32,671 nucleotides of DNA from Rhodoferax sp. (GTDB lineage: Bacteria > Pseudomonadota > Gammaproteobacteria > Burkholderiales > Burkholderiaceae_C). This document shows positions 10,458 to 18,436 of this stretch, in pieces (the stretch's first letter is position 1; each line of letters starts with the position of its first letter). The translations under genes and the position numbers were made by a program. The notes below the pieces were generated by a model. The model was not told where the DNA came from. It made no database searches and worked only from the letters and a program-made list of their open reading frames with translations. The DNA is taken from positions 1 to 32,671 of the forward strand of contig NZ_JANXUQ010000198.1 in NCBI RefSeq assembly GCF_025356155.1, in the 5' to 3' direction.

Positions 10458-11006
10458 TTATCCATGTCCGCCCTGCGCTTCGGCCAGCAGGTTTTGCAGC
10501 ATGCTGGCCTTGCGCAAGGTGCAGCGCGTGCGCAACGTGCGCTCCAACACCGCGTTGGAAAATTTGGAGCCGCTTTGCAGCGTCTTGCAGAGCCAGAAAA
10601 TTTCCTGCTCGCCGAACACAAAGTCATCCAGCGCGCTGCGCAGTTTCAGCACGGCGGCGTGGTCGGCCTCTACCAATGGCCGCGCCACAAACGCCACGTT
10701 GACATCACCATCAGGCCCCACCTGACTGCGCAGTGCTTGCGCTTGTTGAGCAATGGCCTGCAACTGCGGTATGGAGCGCACAAACACTTCGGAGCGGAAA
10801 CCCAGCAAGGGCTCCAGCCCGTCTTCGATGGACTCCGCCAGGCGCGCAGTCGATGTCTGGCGCGACTGAATCAGCACATTGCCGCTGTTGATAAATGTCT
10901 TGGCACTGGCATGGCCCAGCGTCTGGAAGTGTTCCGCCAGCGTCGCCATTTTGATGAAGCGTCCGCCGACATTGATGGCGCGCAGGAATGCAATGTATTG
11001 GGGCAT
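10458..11006 (-). CDS. DUF1697 family protein
   Basis: Conserved cytosolic protein of unknown function. The 182-residue product opens with the diagnostic MPQYIAFLRAINVGGRFIKM, followed by LGHASAKTFINSGNVLIQS and ending in a region rich in basic residues. Both blocks are the defining conserved stretches of DUF1697. No signal peptide or membrane segment is visible. It lies between the M13 peptidase and the PDZ protein, all on the minus strand, with gaps of 39 and 144 bases, so an operon is possible but not shown. No reaction is assigned. Confidence 0.88.
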   Translation of the reverse strand: MPQYIAFLRAINVGGRFIKMATLAEHFQTLGHASAKTFINSGNVLIQSRQTSTARLAESIEDGLEPLLGFRSEVFVRSIPQLQAIAQQAQALRSQVGPDGDVNVAFVARPLVEADHAAVLKLRSALDDFVFGEQEIFWLCKTLQSGSKFSNAVLERTLRTRCTLRKASMLQNLLAEAQGGHG

Positions 11007-11150
11007 GTGTGTTTCGTTTTATGCGGCCGCGGGCGCCGGGCGCCGGGCGGTGGTGGGTGCGCGCTGGCGCAAAGCCGGCCAAAAATCGCTGGCCCGCCCG
11101 CACAGGGTCGAAGCGGCCTCAGCTCGTTGCGGCAACGGCAGCCCGTGCTG

Positions 11151-11516
11151 CTACCAGGTCTTGGCCTTGGCGACCATGGTGATCTCCACGACCTCGCCGC
11201 TGGCGTGTTTGAGCTTCATCTTCACGGATTCGCCGATGTCTTTTTCAATCTGCGCCTGCATGTCTTTGCCTTTGGCGCCCACCACAGCTTTGCCCGCGAC
11301 TTCGATCACTTCATCACCAGACAACATGCCGGCCAGGGCGGCTGGCGAAGCCGGGGCCACCTTTTCAATGACCGCGGATTTCAGCGTGGGGTTCCAAAAA
11401 ACGCCTTCGCCATCGATCTTGAAACTGAAACCAAAATAGCCGCGTTCGCCCGCCCAAACTGGCGAGGCTAGCGAGAACATCAGCGCGAACAGCGCAATGG
11501 AGAATCTGGTTTGCAT
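11151..11516 (-). CDS. Small exported PDZ-domain protein
   Basis: A 121-residue precursor with a signal peptide (MQTRFSIALFALMFSLASPVWA, probable cut before GERG) followed by essentially one PDZ-like domain. PDZ wording includes VIEKVAPASPAALAGMLSGDEVIEVAGKAV, where the AALAGMLSGDEVIEV turn corresponds to the familiar A..AGL..GD.I..V core. There is no protease domain, so it is not a DegP-type enzyme; it may bind C-terminal peptides in the periplasm. It lies just downstream of puuD on the same strand (52-base gap), but no functional link to urate breakdown is evident. Confidence 0.8.
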   Translation of the reverse strand: MQTRFSIALFALMFSLASPVWAGERGYFGFSFKIDGEGVFWNPTLKSAVIEKVAPASPAALAGMLSGDEVIEVAGKAVVGAKGKDMQAQIEKDIGESVKMKLKHASGEVVEITMVAKAKTW

Positions 11517-11568
11517 CGCAACAAAGCCCGTTTAAAAAGGTGCACTACTGTACCAGCCATGCTGGGCT

Positions 11569-12804
11569 TCAGTTCAACGCAGCACCGCCTTCAAACCACT
11601 GCTTGATCAGGCCCCGTTCGGCGTCGGTGATGCTGGTAGCGTTGTTCAAGGGCATGACCTTGGTTACCACGGCTTGTTGGTACACGGCTTGGGCGTGGAG
11701 CTTGACGCCCTCTACCGAGTCCAGCCGTACATTCTTCATCTGCACCTGCGCGCCGTGGCACATGTAACAACGCTGCTCCAGCACTGGCTGCAATGCCCTA
11801 TAGCCAATTGGGCCTGTAGCCCTCGTGGAATCTGCATGAGCCGCTCCTGAATTAGTAGCAATGGATGCGGTGGATAGTGCAGGCTTGAGCCAGACAATCA
11901 TCCCCACAATGGCCACCACACCCACCAGCGCATACGGCCACGGATGGCGGTTGCGCCCCAGCTTGAAGCCATGGCGCAGCACAAAAAACTGGCGGATGGC
12001 AGCACCCGCGAACATCATGCCCAACAGCACCAGCCAGTTCTGCGGGTGCGTGTAGGTAAAGCTGTAGTGGCCGCTGAGCATGGCGAACAGCACCGGCAGC
12101 GTGAAGTAGGTGTTGTGCACGCTGCGCTGCTTGCCGCGCTTGCCGTGGATGGGGTCAACCGGCAGGCCAGCCTTGATGTCGGCCACCACGGTCCTCTGGC
12201 CGGGGATGATCCAGAAGAACACATTGGCACTCATGCTGCTCGCAATCATTGCGCCCACCAGCAGAAAGGCGGCGCGCCCCGCAAACCAGTGGCAGGCCAG
12301 CCACGCCGCCACAGCCACCAGCACGGCCAGGAGTGCGCCGACGATGGCGTCCCCATTCTTGCGCTGGCCAAAGACGCGGCAAATGCCGTCATACGCCAGC
12401 CAGAACACCACCAGAAAAGCCAGCGCCACGGCGATGGCCGCGTGGGGCGACCAGTCCATCACCGACTTGTCGATCAGATAGGTGCCCGCGCTCCACAGAT
12501 ACGACACGGTGAACAGCGAGAAGCCGCTGAGCCAAGTGCTGTAGCTCTCCCAATAGAACCAATGCAGATGCTTGGGCAACTGCGGCGGCGCTCCAAGAAA
12601 CTTGACCGGGTGGTAGAAACCACCACCGTGCACAGCCCACAGTTCGCCGCTGACGCCCTGGCGTTTCAGGTCTTCGTCCTCGGGCGGCGTCAGGCTGCTG
12701 TCCAGAAACACGAAGTAGAAGGAGGAGCCAATCCAGGCGATGGCGGTAATGACGTGGACCCAGCGCAGCAGCAGGTTGGCCCAGTCGAGGTAGTAGCTTT
12801 CCAT
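11569..12804 (-). CDS. puuD: Urate hydroxylase PuuD with C-terminal cytochrome c domain
   Basis: Inner-membrane enzyme that oxidises urate to 5-hydroxyisourate, passing electrons to a fused cytochrome c. The 411-residue protein has about eight membrane segments (residues 10-310), beginning LLLRWVHVITAIAWIGSSFYF. It carries PuuD stretches such as WAVHGGGFYHPVKF, IPGQRTVVADI and SVHNTYFTLPVLF. After a linker comes one haem-binding motif, C346-Y-M-C349-H350, with a possible distal Met in TKVMPLNN. Residues 316-333 (ATNSGAAHADSTRATGPI) are encoded exactly by a copy of the 54-bp repeat, so that the linker is repeat-derived. GGAGAA sits about 8 bases before the ATG. A palindrome shared with the uraH/gntR promoter lies 28 bases upstream, suggesting GntR control. 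xdhC precedes it on the same strand. Confidence 0.95.
   Translation of the reverse strand: MESYYLDWANLLLRWVHVITAIAWIGSSFYFVFLDSSLTPPEDEDLKRQGVSGELWAVHGGGFYHPVKFLGAPPQLPKHLHWFYWESYSTWLSGFSLFTVSYLWSAGTYLIDKSVMDWSPHAAIAVALAFLVVFWLAYDGICRVFGQRKNGDAIVGALLAVLVAVAAWLACHWFAGRAAFLLVGAMIASSMSANVFFWIIPGQRTVVADIKAGLPVDPIHGKRGKQRSVHNTYFTLPVLFAMLSGHYSFTYTHPQNWLVLLGMMFAGAAIRQFFVLRHGFKLGRNRHPWPYALVGVVAIVGMIVWLKPALSTASIATNSGAAHADSTRATGPIGYRALQPVLEQRCYMCHGAQVQMKNVRLDSVEGVKLHAQAVYQQAVVTKVMPLNNATSITDAERGLIKQWFEGGAALN
11806..11859 (-). repeat. 54-bp dispersed repeat, copy B (inside puuD)
   Basis: Inverted relative to copy A but in the same sense as puuD. It begins with GCTAC, contains TTCCACGAGGGCTACAGG and ends AATT. 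Its 54 bases are exactly 18 puuD codons (316-333) in frame 0, without stop codons, and fall between the last membrane segment and the haem domain. Confidence 0.88.
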
Positions 12805-12831
12805 GCAGCGTGTTCTCCGGGAGATTTTGGC

Positions 12832-12847
12832 AAAGTGTATACAGTTT
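12832..12847. promoter_or_regulatory. Putative GntR-family operator upstream of puuD
   Basis: AAAGTGTATACAGTTT differs at one base from the perfect 16-bp palindrome AAAGTGTATACACTTT at 23843-23858, which lies between uraH and the gntR gene. It sits 28 bases upstream of the puuD ATG. The central TGTATACA core fits the kind of short palindrome used by FCD-type GntR regulators. Two occurrences in 32.7 kb, both in front of urate genes, support a shared regulator. Confidence 0.7.
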
Positions 12848-12877
12848 TACCACGCCGTAGGGCGCACCGGCAAACAC

Positions 12878-13717
12878 TCAGCAGTTGACGGGAATTTCGG
12901 GAATTTGCAAGATCTGTGCCGCCACGGCTACCGCGATCACCTCGGGCTCTTTGCCCACAATGCCTGGAACGCCGATGGGGCAGGTGACATGGGCCATCTC
13001 TGCCACGGTGAAACCCCGCGCCTCCAGCCGTTGGCGAAACGACGCCCATTTGGTCTTGCTGCCGATCAAGCCCACGTAAGGCAAATCGCTCTGCGCACGC
13101 TGGCGCGCCAAACAGGCGGCCACCACATCCAGGTCTTCGGCGTGGCTGAAGCTCATGATCAGCACACGGGAACCAGGCCGCAAATCGGCTACAGCCGCAT
13201 GCACGGGGTCGGAGTGTTCACACAGCACGTTGGCGGGCAGGTCTGCGGGGAAGATTTCGTCGCGACTGTCCACCCAGGTTAGGTGCATGGGCAGGTTCGC
13301 CAGCACCTGCACGACCGCGCGCCCGACATGCCCGCCGCCGAAAAGTGCCACGGGCGTGTCGGCATGGGTCAGCCGTTGGTGCAACGCCGCGACATCATTT
13401 GCGTCAATTCTTTCAAAATGTAAAACCACCTCGCCACCGCAACACTGGCCCAGGCTGGGGCCTAGCGCATAACGAACGACGGGCTCACCAACGCCCTGTT
13501 GCAGCAGGGTTCTGGCGTGGGCGATGGCGTCGAACTCCAGATGCCCGCCCCCCACCGTTGCAACGGTGGTAGCGGCAAACACCGCCATCCAGGTACCGGC
13601 CTCACGCGGGGCGGAACCGCGGGTAGACTGCACAGAGACCAGCACCCCAGGCTCCAACAGCAGATGCTCAAACAAGGCGGATTGCAAACTCACATTCAGA
13701 TACCTTTTCCACGGCAT
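12878..13717 (-). CDS. xdhC: Xanthine dehydrogenase accessory protein XdhC
   Basis: Cytosolic chaperone that protects and inserts the sulfurated molybdenum cofactor into xanthine dehydrogenase. Recognised by the N-terminal STRGSAPREAGTWM, GGGHLEFDAI and LGQCCGGEV, then a Rossmann-like C-terminal domain with VALFGGGHVGRAVVQVL and YVGLIGSKTK, and CPIGVPGIVGKEPEVIAVAVAAQIL near the end. The frame runs further up to 13750. ATG at 13717 (MPWKRYLNV) gives a normal length, and 13726 (MASMPWKR) is an alternative. The structural genes xdhA and xdhB are not in the window, although xdhC usually follows them. It precedes puuD on the same strand, so xanthine-to-urate and urate-to-hydroxyisourate steps are linked. 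The modABC operon supplies the metal this system needs. Confidence 0.93.
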   Translation of the reverse strand: MPWKRYLNVSLQSALFEHLLLEPGVLVSVQSTRGSAPREAGTWMAVFAATTVATVGGGHLEFDAIAHARTLLQQGVGEPVVRYALGPSLGQCCGGEVVLHFERIDANDVAALHQRLTHADTPVALFGGGHVGRAVVQVLANLPMHLTWVDSRDEIFPADLPANVLCEHSDPVHAAVADLRPGSRVLIMSFSHAEDLDVVAACLARQRAQSDLPYVGLIGSKTKWASFRQRLEARGFTVAEMAHVTCPIGVPGIVGKEPEVIAVAVAAQILQIPEIPVNC

Positions 13718-13756
13718 ACTTGCCATTGCAAACAACACAATTAGTAGCAAGTATGC
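13714..13756. promoter_or_regulatory. Inverted repeat in xdhC/lipoprotein divergent promoter region
   Basis: GCATACTTGC (13714-13723) and its exact complement GCAAGTATGC (13747-13756) flank a 23-base AT-richer spacer between the divergent xdhC and TonB-like lipoprotein genes. The left arm overlaps the preferred xdhC start codon. Widely spaced 10-bp arms could bind a dimeric regulator or form a hairpin in the xdhC leader. The role is unproven. Confidence 0.45.
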
Positions 13757-13793
13757 ATCTGCAAATTCGCCAACCTACTGCGAAGTCATAAAC

Positions 13794-14312
13794 ATGCTAT
13801 CTCAAAAGTTGCATCGCAGCAGTCTGGGGATGGGCATCGTCAGCATTTTTGCGGCCTGCACCAACCCAACGCCTGTGGCCGGGCCCCATGCGCCCACGGC
13901 GCAGCCGCAGCTACAAGGGCAACCGTCCTCTCCTCAGACGCCCCCGGACACCACAAACAGCCCACCACGCGCATCCACAGCCGCAACGCCACGCGACTAC
14001 CGCCGTGACGGTGCAACACATCTGTATGCCAGAAACAGCAACCGCATCCATGCGGGCAAACTGCCACCCATGCTGCATGCCATTGGCGTGCTACAAGTGG
14101 ACATCAACCGCAGTGGCGCCGTCACCGGCCTGCGCTGGATGCGTGCTCCGACCCACGCACCGGATGTGGTAGCCGAGATCGAGCGCACGGTGCGCGCTGC
14201 GGCGCCCTTTCCCGCACCGGTCAAACTGGGCCGCGTGACTTACACCGACACCTGGCTGTGGGACAAGAGCGGCCGTTTTCAGCTGGATACGCTGACCGAA
14301 GGGCAGCTCTAG
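13794..14312 (+). CDS. Putative lipoprotein with TonB-like C-terminal domain
   Basis: A 172-residue product from ATG 13794. The N terminus (SLGMGIVSIFAACTNP) looks like a lipoprotein signal, with Cys at the end of FAAC, although the -3 Phe is not ideal. A Pro/Thr/Gln-rich linker (about residues 25-65) is followed by a domain like the TonB C terminus: IGVLQVDINRSGAVTGLRWM and VVAEIERTVRAAAPFPAPV. Here the V.DI...G.V....V......D......V..AAPFP pattern is characteristic. No N-terminal TonB-type membrane anchor is present, so it is unlikely to be a standard energy transducer. The frame extends back to 13524 opposite xdhC, but those residues are shadow sequence. Function unknown. Confidence 0.65.
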   Translation: MLSQKLHRSSLGMGIVSIFAACTNPTPVAGPHAPTAQPQLQGQPSSPQTPPDTTNSPPRASTAATPRDYRRDGATHLYARNSNRIHAGKLPPMLHAIGVLQVDINRSGAVTGLRWMRAPTHAPDVVAEIERTVRAAAPFPAPVKLGRVTYTDTWLWDKSGRFQLDTLTEGQL

Positions 14313-14379
14313 CGCGCAGTGCCTCGCGATAAAGCGCCTAGCATGTTGGTGACACCACCACCATTCAGCGTACAGGGGC

Positions 14380-15615
14380 ATGGCAATGGGCATCGCACAC
14401 CGCACCACACACCGCATCGGACATTGGATTAGCCGCAGCGTGGCCCTCGCAGGTCTCGCCTGTATCGCACTGAGCGCCAGCGCGGCAGTGCCTGACAACA
14501 TCAGCTACCAGGGCAGCTTTCCAGCCACCACGCCCAGCGGCCTGACCACCGGCGCGTTGACCGTGGGCGGTGCACGCCGCGACGTGCTGGTGTACCGCCC
14601 GGCTGGTGCTGCGGCCCAGGCCGTGCTGATACTGTTCAGCGGGACCGGTGGCACACTGTCCAACAACATCGCCAACGAGCTGGGGTACGACGTGCTGCGC
14701 AGCTTTGCCGACCAGCAAAACGCCATCGTCGTGGTGCCGATTCAGCGCATGCTGAACCTGGGTGACTGGGACAACCATTCGGCCGGCACGCCGTTTTGGG
14801 AGACCGCGGTGGGCGAATCGACCACAAGCGCGGCCAGCACTGACCCCAATGCCAATGCAGACCTGCTGTTTGTGCGCGCCATCATCCAGGAAACCTCGCG
14901 CGCCTACGGGGCGGACCTTGCGCGGGTGTACGTCAACGGGTTTTCCAACGGCGCCTTCTTTTCGTATTTCGTTGCCAGCACCTTGAGCAACCGTATTGCC
15001 GCATTTGCCGAAACCGGGGGCGGCCTGGTACTGAGCAACACCACGGCGGGCGAGCCTGCGGCTTGCAACCTGCGCGGCACGCCTGCCCCTGCGGGCAGTG
15101 TGCGCACCTGTGCGGCGGCTGGCTGGCGGCCGGGTGTCTGCACCACTGCGGGCGCCACGGCACGGCCCCTGGCGCCCACGCTAGCCGTGCGCGTGCCACC
15201 GGGCTTTATGGAGGCCAACGACGATGACGACACGGTGTCGTTTGCCAACACCTGCAACCTGGCCAATGCACTGCCAGCGTCTTCTTCGTACCAGGTGCGC
15301 GTGGTACACGCCGGCACCGGCCATGGCATCAATGACAACTACCTGCTGAACGCGTGGAACTTCATGAAGAACTTTAGTCTGACCGATTCGGACCGCGTGT
15401 TCAACTGGGCGGAATCGCTGTACCCGGGCAGCTTCTCGCCCGCAACACCGGCATCGCAACAGGGTCTGGGCTATTACTACCGCTACTACAGCGGCACCAA
15501 CAGCTACATCGGCACCAAGGATGGGCGTGGCTACTACCTGGTCCCCGGTGGCGCCATCATTGATGCAGGGGCGTTGCCCGCCTATCTGGGTACAGCGGGC
15601 CAGGCGGGCTTTTAA
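14380..15615 (+). CDS. Secreted alpha/beta hydrolase, PHB-depolymerase/esterase-like
   Basis: Exported serine hydrolase. The 411-residue protein starts with a long signal peptide (ISRSVALAGLACIALSASAA/VP). The core resembles the LpqC/PHB depolymerase-like esterases: VLILFSGTGGTLSNN (oxyanion region) and the nucleophile in YVNGFSNGAFF (Ser189 of GFSNG). A possible catalytic His lies in VVHAGTGHGIND. After residue 335 a separate module begins (DSDRVFNWAESLYPGSFSPA) with YYYRYYSGTNSYIGTKDGRGYY, a C-terminal domain I recall from various secreted proteins of Burkholderiales. Cysteines at about 227, 243, 253 and 289 could form disulfides. Start may be 14380 or 14386. The substrate is not determined; polyester, feruloyl and other esters are all possible. 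Confidence 0.8.
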   Translation: MAMGIAHRTTHRIGHWISRSVALAGLACIALSASAAVPDNISYQGSFPATTPSGLTTGALTVGGARRDVLVYRPAGAAAQAVLILFSGTGGTLSNNIANELGYDVLRSFADQQNAIVVVPIQRMLNLGDWDNHSAGTPFWETAVGESTTSAASTDPNANADLLFVRAIIQETSRAYGADLARVYVNGFSNGAFFSYFVASTLSNRIAAFAETGGGLVLSNTTAGEPAACNLRGTPAPAGSVRTCAAAGWRPGVCTTAGATARPLAPTLAVRVPPGFMEANDDDDTVSFANTCNLANALPASSSYQVRVVHAGTGHGINDNYLLNAWNFMKNFSLTDSDRVFNWAESLYPGSFSPATPASQQGLGYYYRYYSGTNSYIGTKDGRGYYLVPGGAIIDAGALPAYLGTAGQAGF

Positions 15616-15623
15616 AACATTGC

Positions 15624-15690
15624 CCCCACGCTCCACCGCTTTGCGGGTCGCTGCCCCAAAGGGGGCTAACTTTCTTTGGGACGGCCCGGC
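15624..15690. terminator. Hairpin-containing block after the esterase gene
   Basis: CCCCCACGCTCCACCG is followed by the hairpin GCCCC-AAA-GGGGC (within 15653-15666) and TAACTTTCTTTGGG. It shares its layout with the block after the YebC-like gene and probably ends the esterase transcript. The TTTCTTTGGGACGGCCCGGCGGG tail also recalls the arms of the large element at 31880-32430 and may be a decayed fragment of it. Confidence 0.4.
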
Positions 15691-15699
15691 GGGAAATTC

Positions 15700-15760
15700 A
15701 TTGCCTTAACGGCAATTTCGCGCCGCTGAGCGACATTTCGCGCCGCTTCCTGCCATTTCG
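15700..15760. repeat. Hairpin and three 20-bp-spaced ATTTCG iterons
   Basis: An ATTGCC-TTAAC-GGCAAT hairpin (15700-15716) leads into three directly repeated elements starting at 15715, 15735 and 15755. The first two are ATTTCGCGCCGCT and the third is reduced to ATTTCG. The exact 20-base period places them on one face of the helix. They lie 78-123 bases upstream of the first gene of the envelope transport cluster and could be a regulator-binding array. No regulator is encoded beside them. Confidence 0.55.
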
Positions 15761-15837
15761 TCTCAAACCGGCTGCGCCGCAGGCAGTGGATTCAGACACT
15801 GCACTCCTCATTCAACTTCCAGAGGAGTCAGTAAGCC

Positions 15838-16503
15838 ATGAAACCCACCGCACCTTCCCGTATCGCCCGCCACATTTGCCAAATGGCAATAGCCGCCAGC
15901 CTGCTAGGCCTGGGCGCAGCCGCCTTCGCCGTGCCTGACGCGCAGTTCCAGGCGGCCTTCCAGCAATTCATCCAGGCCAGCTTCGGCGATACCGCCGCCA
16001 TCGACGCTGCGGCCGAGGCCTTCACGGGTTTGCTGAAGATCGAGCCCGCGAACCCTGTGCTGATGGCCTACACCGGTTCCGCAACCACCATGAAGGCATC
16101 GACCACGGTGTTGCCGTGGAAGAAGATGGGGTATGCCGAAGACGGCCTTTCGCAACTGGACAAGGCGCTCGCCATGCTCAATGCCAGCCATGACGCGCCT
16201 ATGCAGCGGGGAACCCCCGGTGTGCTGGAGGTGAAATATGTGGCCGCCAATACTTTTCTCGCCGTCCCGGGCTTCATGAACCGCCACGAGCGCGGCGCCA
16301 AGCTTCTGGCTGACGTGCTCGCAAACCCGCTGTTTGCCAACGCCCCGCTGCCCTTCAAAGGCACGGTCTGGCTCAAGGCCGCCAGCGAGGCGACCAAGGC
16401 CAACAACACGGCAGAGGCCAGGCGCTACCTGGGCCTGATCGTGGAGCAGCAGGCACCCCAGGCAGCCAAGGCGCAAGAGCTGTTGAAGGGCCTGTCGTCG
16501 TGA
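15838..16503 (+). CDS. Periplasmic helical-repeat (TPR-like) protein
   Basis: A 221-residue precursor with a signal peptide (ICQMAIAASLLGLGAAAFA/VPDA) and an otherwise helical, alanine-rich mature part. I see TPR-like helix pairs around IDAAAEAFTGLLKIEPANPVLMAYTG, YAEDGLSQLDKALAMLNAS and a C-terminal AEARRYLGLIVEQQAPQAAKAQELL. I do not recognise a named family. It is the first gene of a tightly coupled set: its stop overlaps the GTG start of the ABC ATPase gene (GTGA), so it is presumably a periplasmic partner of that transporter. An AGAGGAG ribosome binding site precedes the ATG. Confidence 0.72.
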   Translation: MKPTAPSRIARHICQMAIAASLLGLGAAAFAVPDAQFQAAFQQFIQASFGDTAAIDAAAEAFTGLLKIEPANPVLMAYTGSATTMKASTTVLPWKKMGYAEDGLSQLDKALAMLNASHDAPMQRGTPGVLEVKYVAANTFLAVPGFMNRHERGAKLLADVLANPLFANAPLPFKGTVWLKAASEATKANNTAEARRYLGLIVEQQAPQAAKAQELLKGLSS

Positions 16504-17192
16504 GCACGGTTCCCAACGCCAGGCACGCCGTTGTCGCGATGCACGGCGTGTTCAAGACCTACCGCCTGGGCCAGCACGTGATCCCCGCACTGCAAGGTGT
16601 GGATTTGACCGTGCAGCGCGGCGAACTGCTCGCGCTGACCGGCCCCTCGGGCAGCGGCAAAAGCACCATCCTCAACCTCTGCGGTTTGATCGACACGCCG
16701 GACTCGGGCGACATCGCACTGGGCGGTCAGAGCATCGCCGGGCTGGACGAGAACCAGCGCACGCTGTTGCGGCGCGATGCGCTGGGCTTTGTGTTCCAGA
16801 GCTTCAACCTGGTGCCGGTGATGACAGTGGCCGAGAACGTGGACTACCCGCTGTTCCTGGCCGGCGTGCCGGTGGCCGAGCGGCGCGAGCGCGTGGCGGC
16901 ACAGTTGGCGGCCGTAGGCCTGCAAGACCATGCGCACCACCGCCCGGATGCCCTGTCCGGCGGCCAACGCCAACGGGTGGCGATTGCCCGCGCGCTGATC
17001 AAGCGGCCGCGCTTAGTGATTGCCGACGAGCCCACCGCCAGCCTGGACTCACACACCGCAGACCAGGTGCTGGACCTGATGCGCGAACGCGGCCACGCCG
17101 AAGGCGCAGCCTTTGTCATCGCTACACACGACAGCCGCCTGACCCGCCGCTGCGACCGCGTCGTGGCATTGCTGGATGGAAAAATCCAATGA
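16500..17192 (+). CDS. ABC transporter ATP-binding protein, LolD/MacB type
   Basis: Cytosolic ATPase for an FtsX-type transporter. The 230-residue protein has Walker A GPSGSGKST (48-56), the Q loop in FVFQSFNLVPVMTVAENVDYP, the signature [15 protein letters not shown], Walker B RLVIADEPTASLD and the switch His in IATHDSR. The SFNLVPVMTVAENV wording and size place it in the LolD/MacB/FtsE branch. The GTG start overlaps the stop of the preceding gene and its own stop overlaps the permease ATG (ATGA), so the three are translationally coupled. With a LolA-like protein encoded downstream, a role in extracting lipids or lipoproteins from the inner membrane is plausible, but the cargo is unknown. 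Confidence 0.92.
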   Translation: MSTVPNARHAVVAMHGVFKTYRLGQHVIPALQGVDLTVQRGELLALTGPSGSGKSTILNLCGLIDTPDSGDIALGGQSIAGLDENQRTLLRRDALGFVFQSFNLVPVMTVAENVDYPLFLAGVPVAERRERVAAQLAAVGLQDHAHHRPDALSGGQRQRVAIARALIKRPRLVIADEPTASLDSHTADQVLDLMRERGHAEGAAFVIATHDSRLTRRCDRVVALLDGKIQ

Positions 17193-18415
17193 ATCTCGCA
17201 ATCAATATGTGGCTCAAATTTGCCATCCAGAACACGCTGCGCAACCGCCGCCGCTCACTGGTGACGGTGTCGATCGCCGCGCTGGGCACGGCCGCCATCC
17301 TGCTGGCCGGTGGCTTTGCGCTCTATACCTACCAGGCGCTGGCGCAGTCTGCCGCCCGCACCACGGGCCACCTGATCCTGGGCACACAAGCCCATTTCAC
17401 GCAGGACGAGGACACGCCCTTGCAGCATGGCCTGGACAAAGTCGCCGAGTTGCGTACGCAGTTGCTGGCCGACCCGGCCGTGCGCCAGGTGCTGCCCAAG
17501 GTGGAGTTCACCGGCCTGATCAGCAATGGCGACAAATCCACCATCATGATGGCCACCGGGGTGGACCCGGACAACGAGTTCGCCGTCAAAGGCCCGTTCC
17601 TGACGATGACGTCGGGCAGCGTATTGATTTCGGGCAGCAATGAGGCCGAAGTCATGCTGGGTGAAGCCCTGGCCCGCAGCTTAAAGGCCACACCCGGCAG
17701 CAGCCTGACACTGCTGGCCAGCACGACCGAAGGCGCGATGAATGCGATGGACGTGCGGGTGAAAGGCATCTTCTCCACCGGCGTGCCGGATATCGACAAG
17801 CGTCTGGTCTACACCGACATCGTGACGGCGCAAAAGTTACTAGTGACGCAGCGCGTGTCCAGCCTGGGCATCTTCCTGGATCGCATGGAATCGACCGAAC
17901 CTGTGCAGCAGCGGCTGGCCGCGCAGTTCCCGCAGATGACGGTGCAGACGTGGATGGACCAGGCCTTCTTCTACAAGTCGGTGCGCGATTTGTACAACCG
18001 CATCTTCGGTGCGCTGGGGCTGATCATCGGTGTCATTGTTGTGTTCGTCGTGACCAATGCCATGGCCATGGCGATCATCGAGCGCACCCGCGAGATCGGT
18101 ACGCTGCGGGCCATGGGCACGCTTCCTGGGCAGCTGCTGCGCACCTTGGCCTTGGAGGGCATGGTGCTGGGGGGTGTGGGGGCGTTGACGGGTGCTGTGT
18201 TGTCACTGGGCATTTCGGTGATGCTGTATGTGGTGCCGGTGATGATGCCGGCGCCACCGGGGCGGTCGGTGGGGTATCCGCTGAATATTGCGATTGATCC
18301 GTTGATGTATGTCGCCACGCTGGCTGTGATGGTTTTGCTGACGATGTTGGCTTCTAGTCTTGTGGCTCGGAAGACGGTGCATATGCCTGTCGTTGATGCA
18401 CTGGCGCATACGTGA
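17189..18415 (+). CDS. FtsX-like ABC transporter permease (LolC/E or MacB-type)
   Basis: Inner-membrane permease that pairs with the upstream ATPase. The 408-residue protein has the expected four-segment plan. One N-terminal membrane helix (SLVTVSIAALGTAAILLAGGFAL) is followed by a periplasmic domain of about 220 residues. Three C-terminal helices come next (about 270-290 GLIIGVIVVFVVTNAMAMAI, 325-350, and 375-395). IERTREIGTLRAMGT is the conserved cytoplasmic loop of FtsX-type permeases that contacts the ATPase. Only one permease gene is present, so it likely works as a homodimer, unlike LolC/LolE. A MITE-like element separates it from the LolA-like gene. Confidence 0.9.
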   Translation: MNLAINMWLKFAIQNTLRNRRRSLVTVSIAALGTAAILLAGGFALYTYQALAQSAARTTGHLILGTQAHFTQDEDTPLQHGLDKVAELRTQLLADPAVRQVLPKVEFTGLISNGDKSTIMMATGVDPDNEFAVKGPFLTMTSGSVLISGSNEAEVMLGEALARSLKATPGSSLTLLASTTEGAMNAMDVRVKGIFSTGVPDIDKRLVYTDIVTAQKLLVTQRVSSLGIFLDRMESTEPVQQRLAAQFPQMTVQTWMDQAFFYKSVRDLYNRIFGALGLIIGVIVVFVVTNAMAMAIIERTREIGTLRAMGTLPGQLLRTLALEGMVLGGVGALTGAVLSLGISVMLYVVPVMMPAPPGRSVGYPLNIAIDPLMYVATLAVMVLLTMLASSLVARKTVHMPVVDALAHT

Positions 18416-18436
18416 ACTTTTAACTTCCGACTGACA

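Noticed and set aside
10350-11471. A 373-codon plus-strand frame over the DUF1697 and PDZ genes
   Set aside because: Antisense to two recognised proteins and without any family features.
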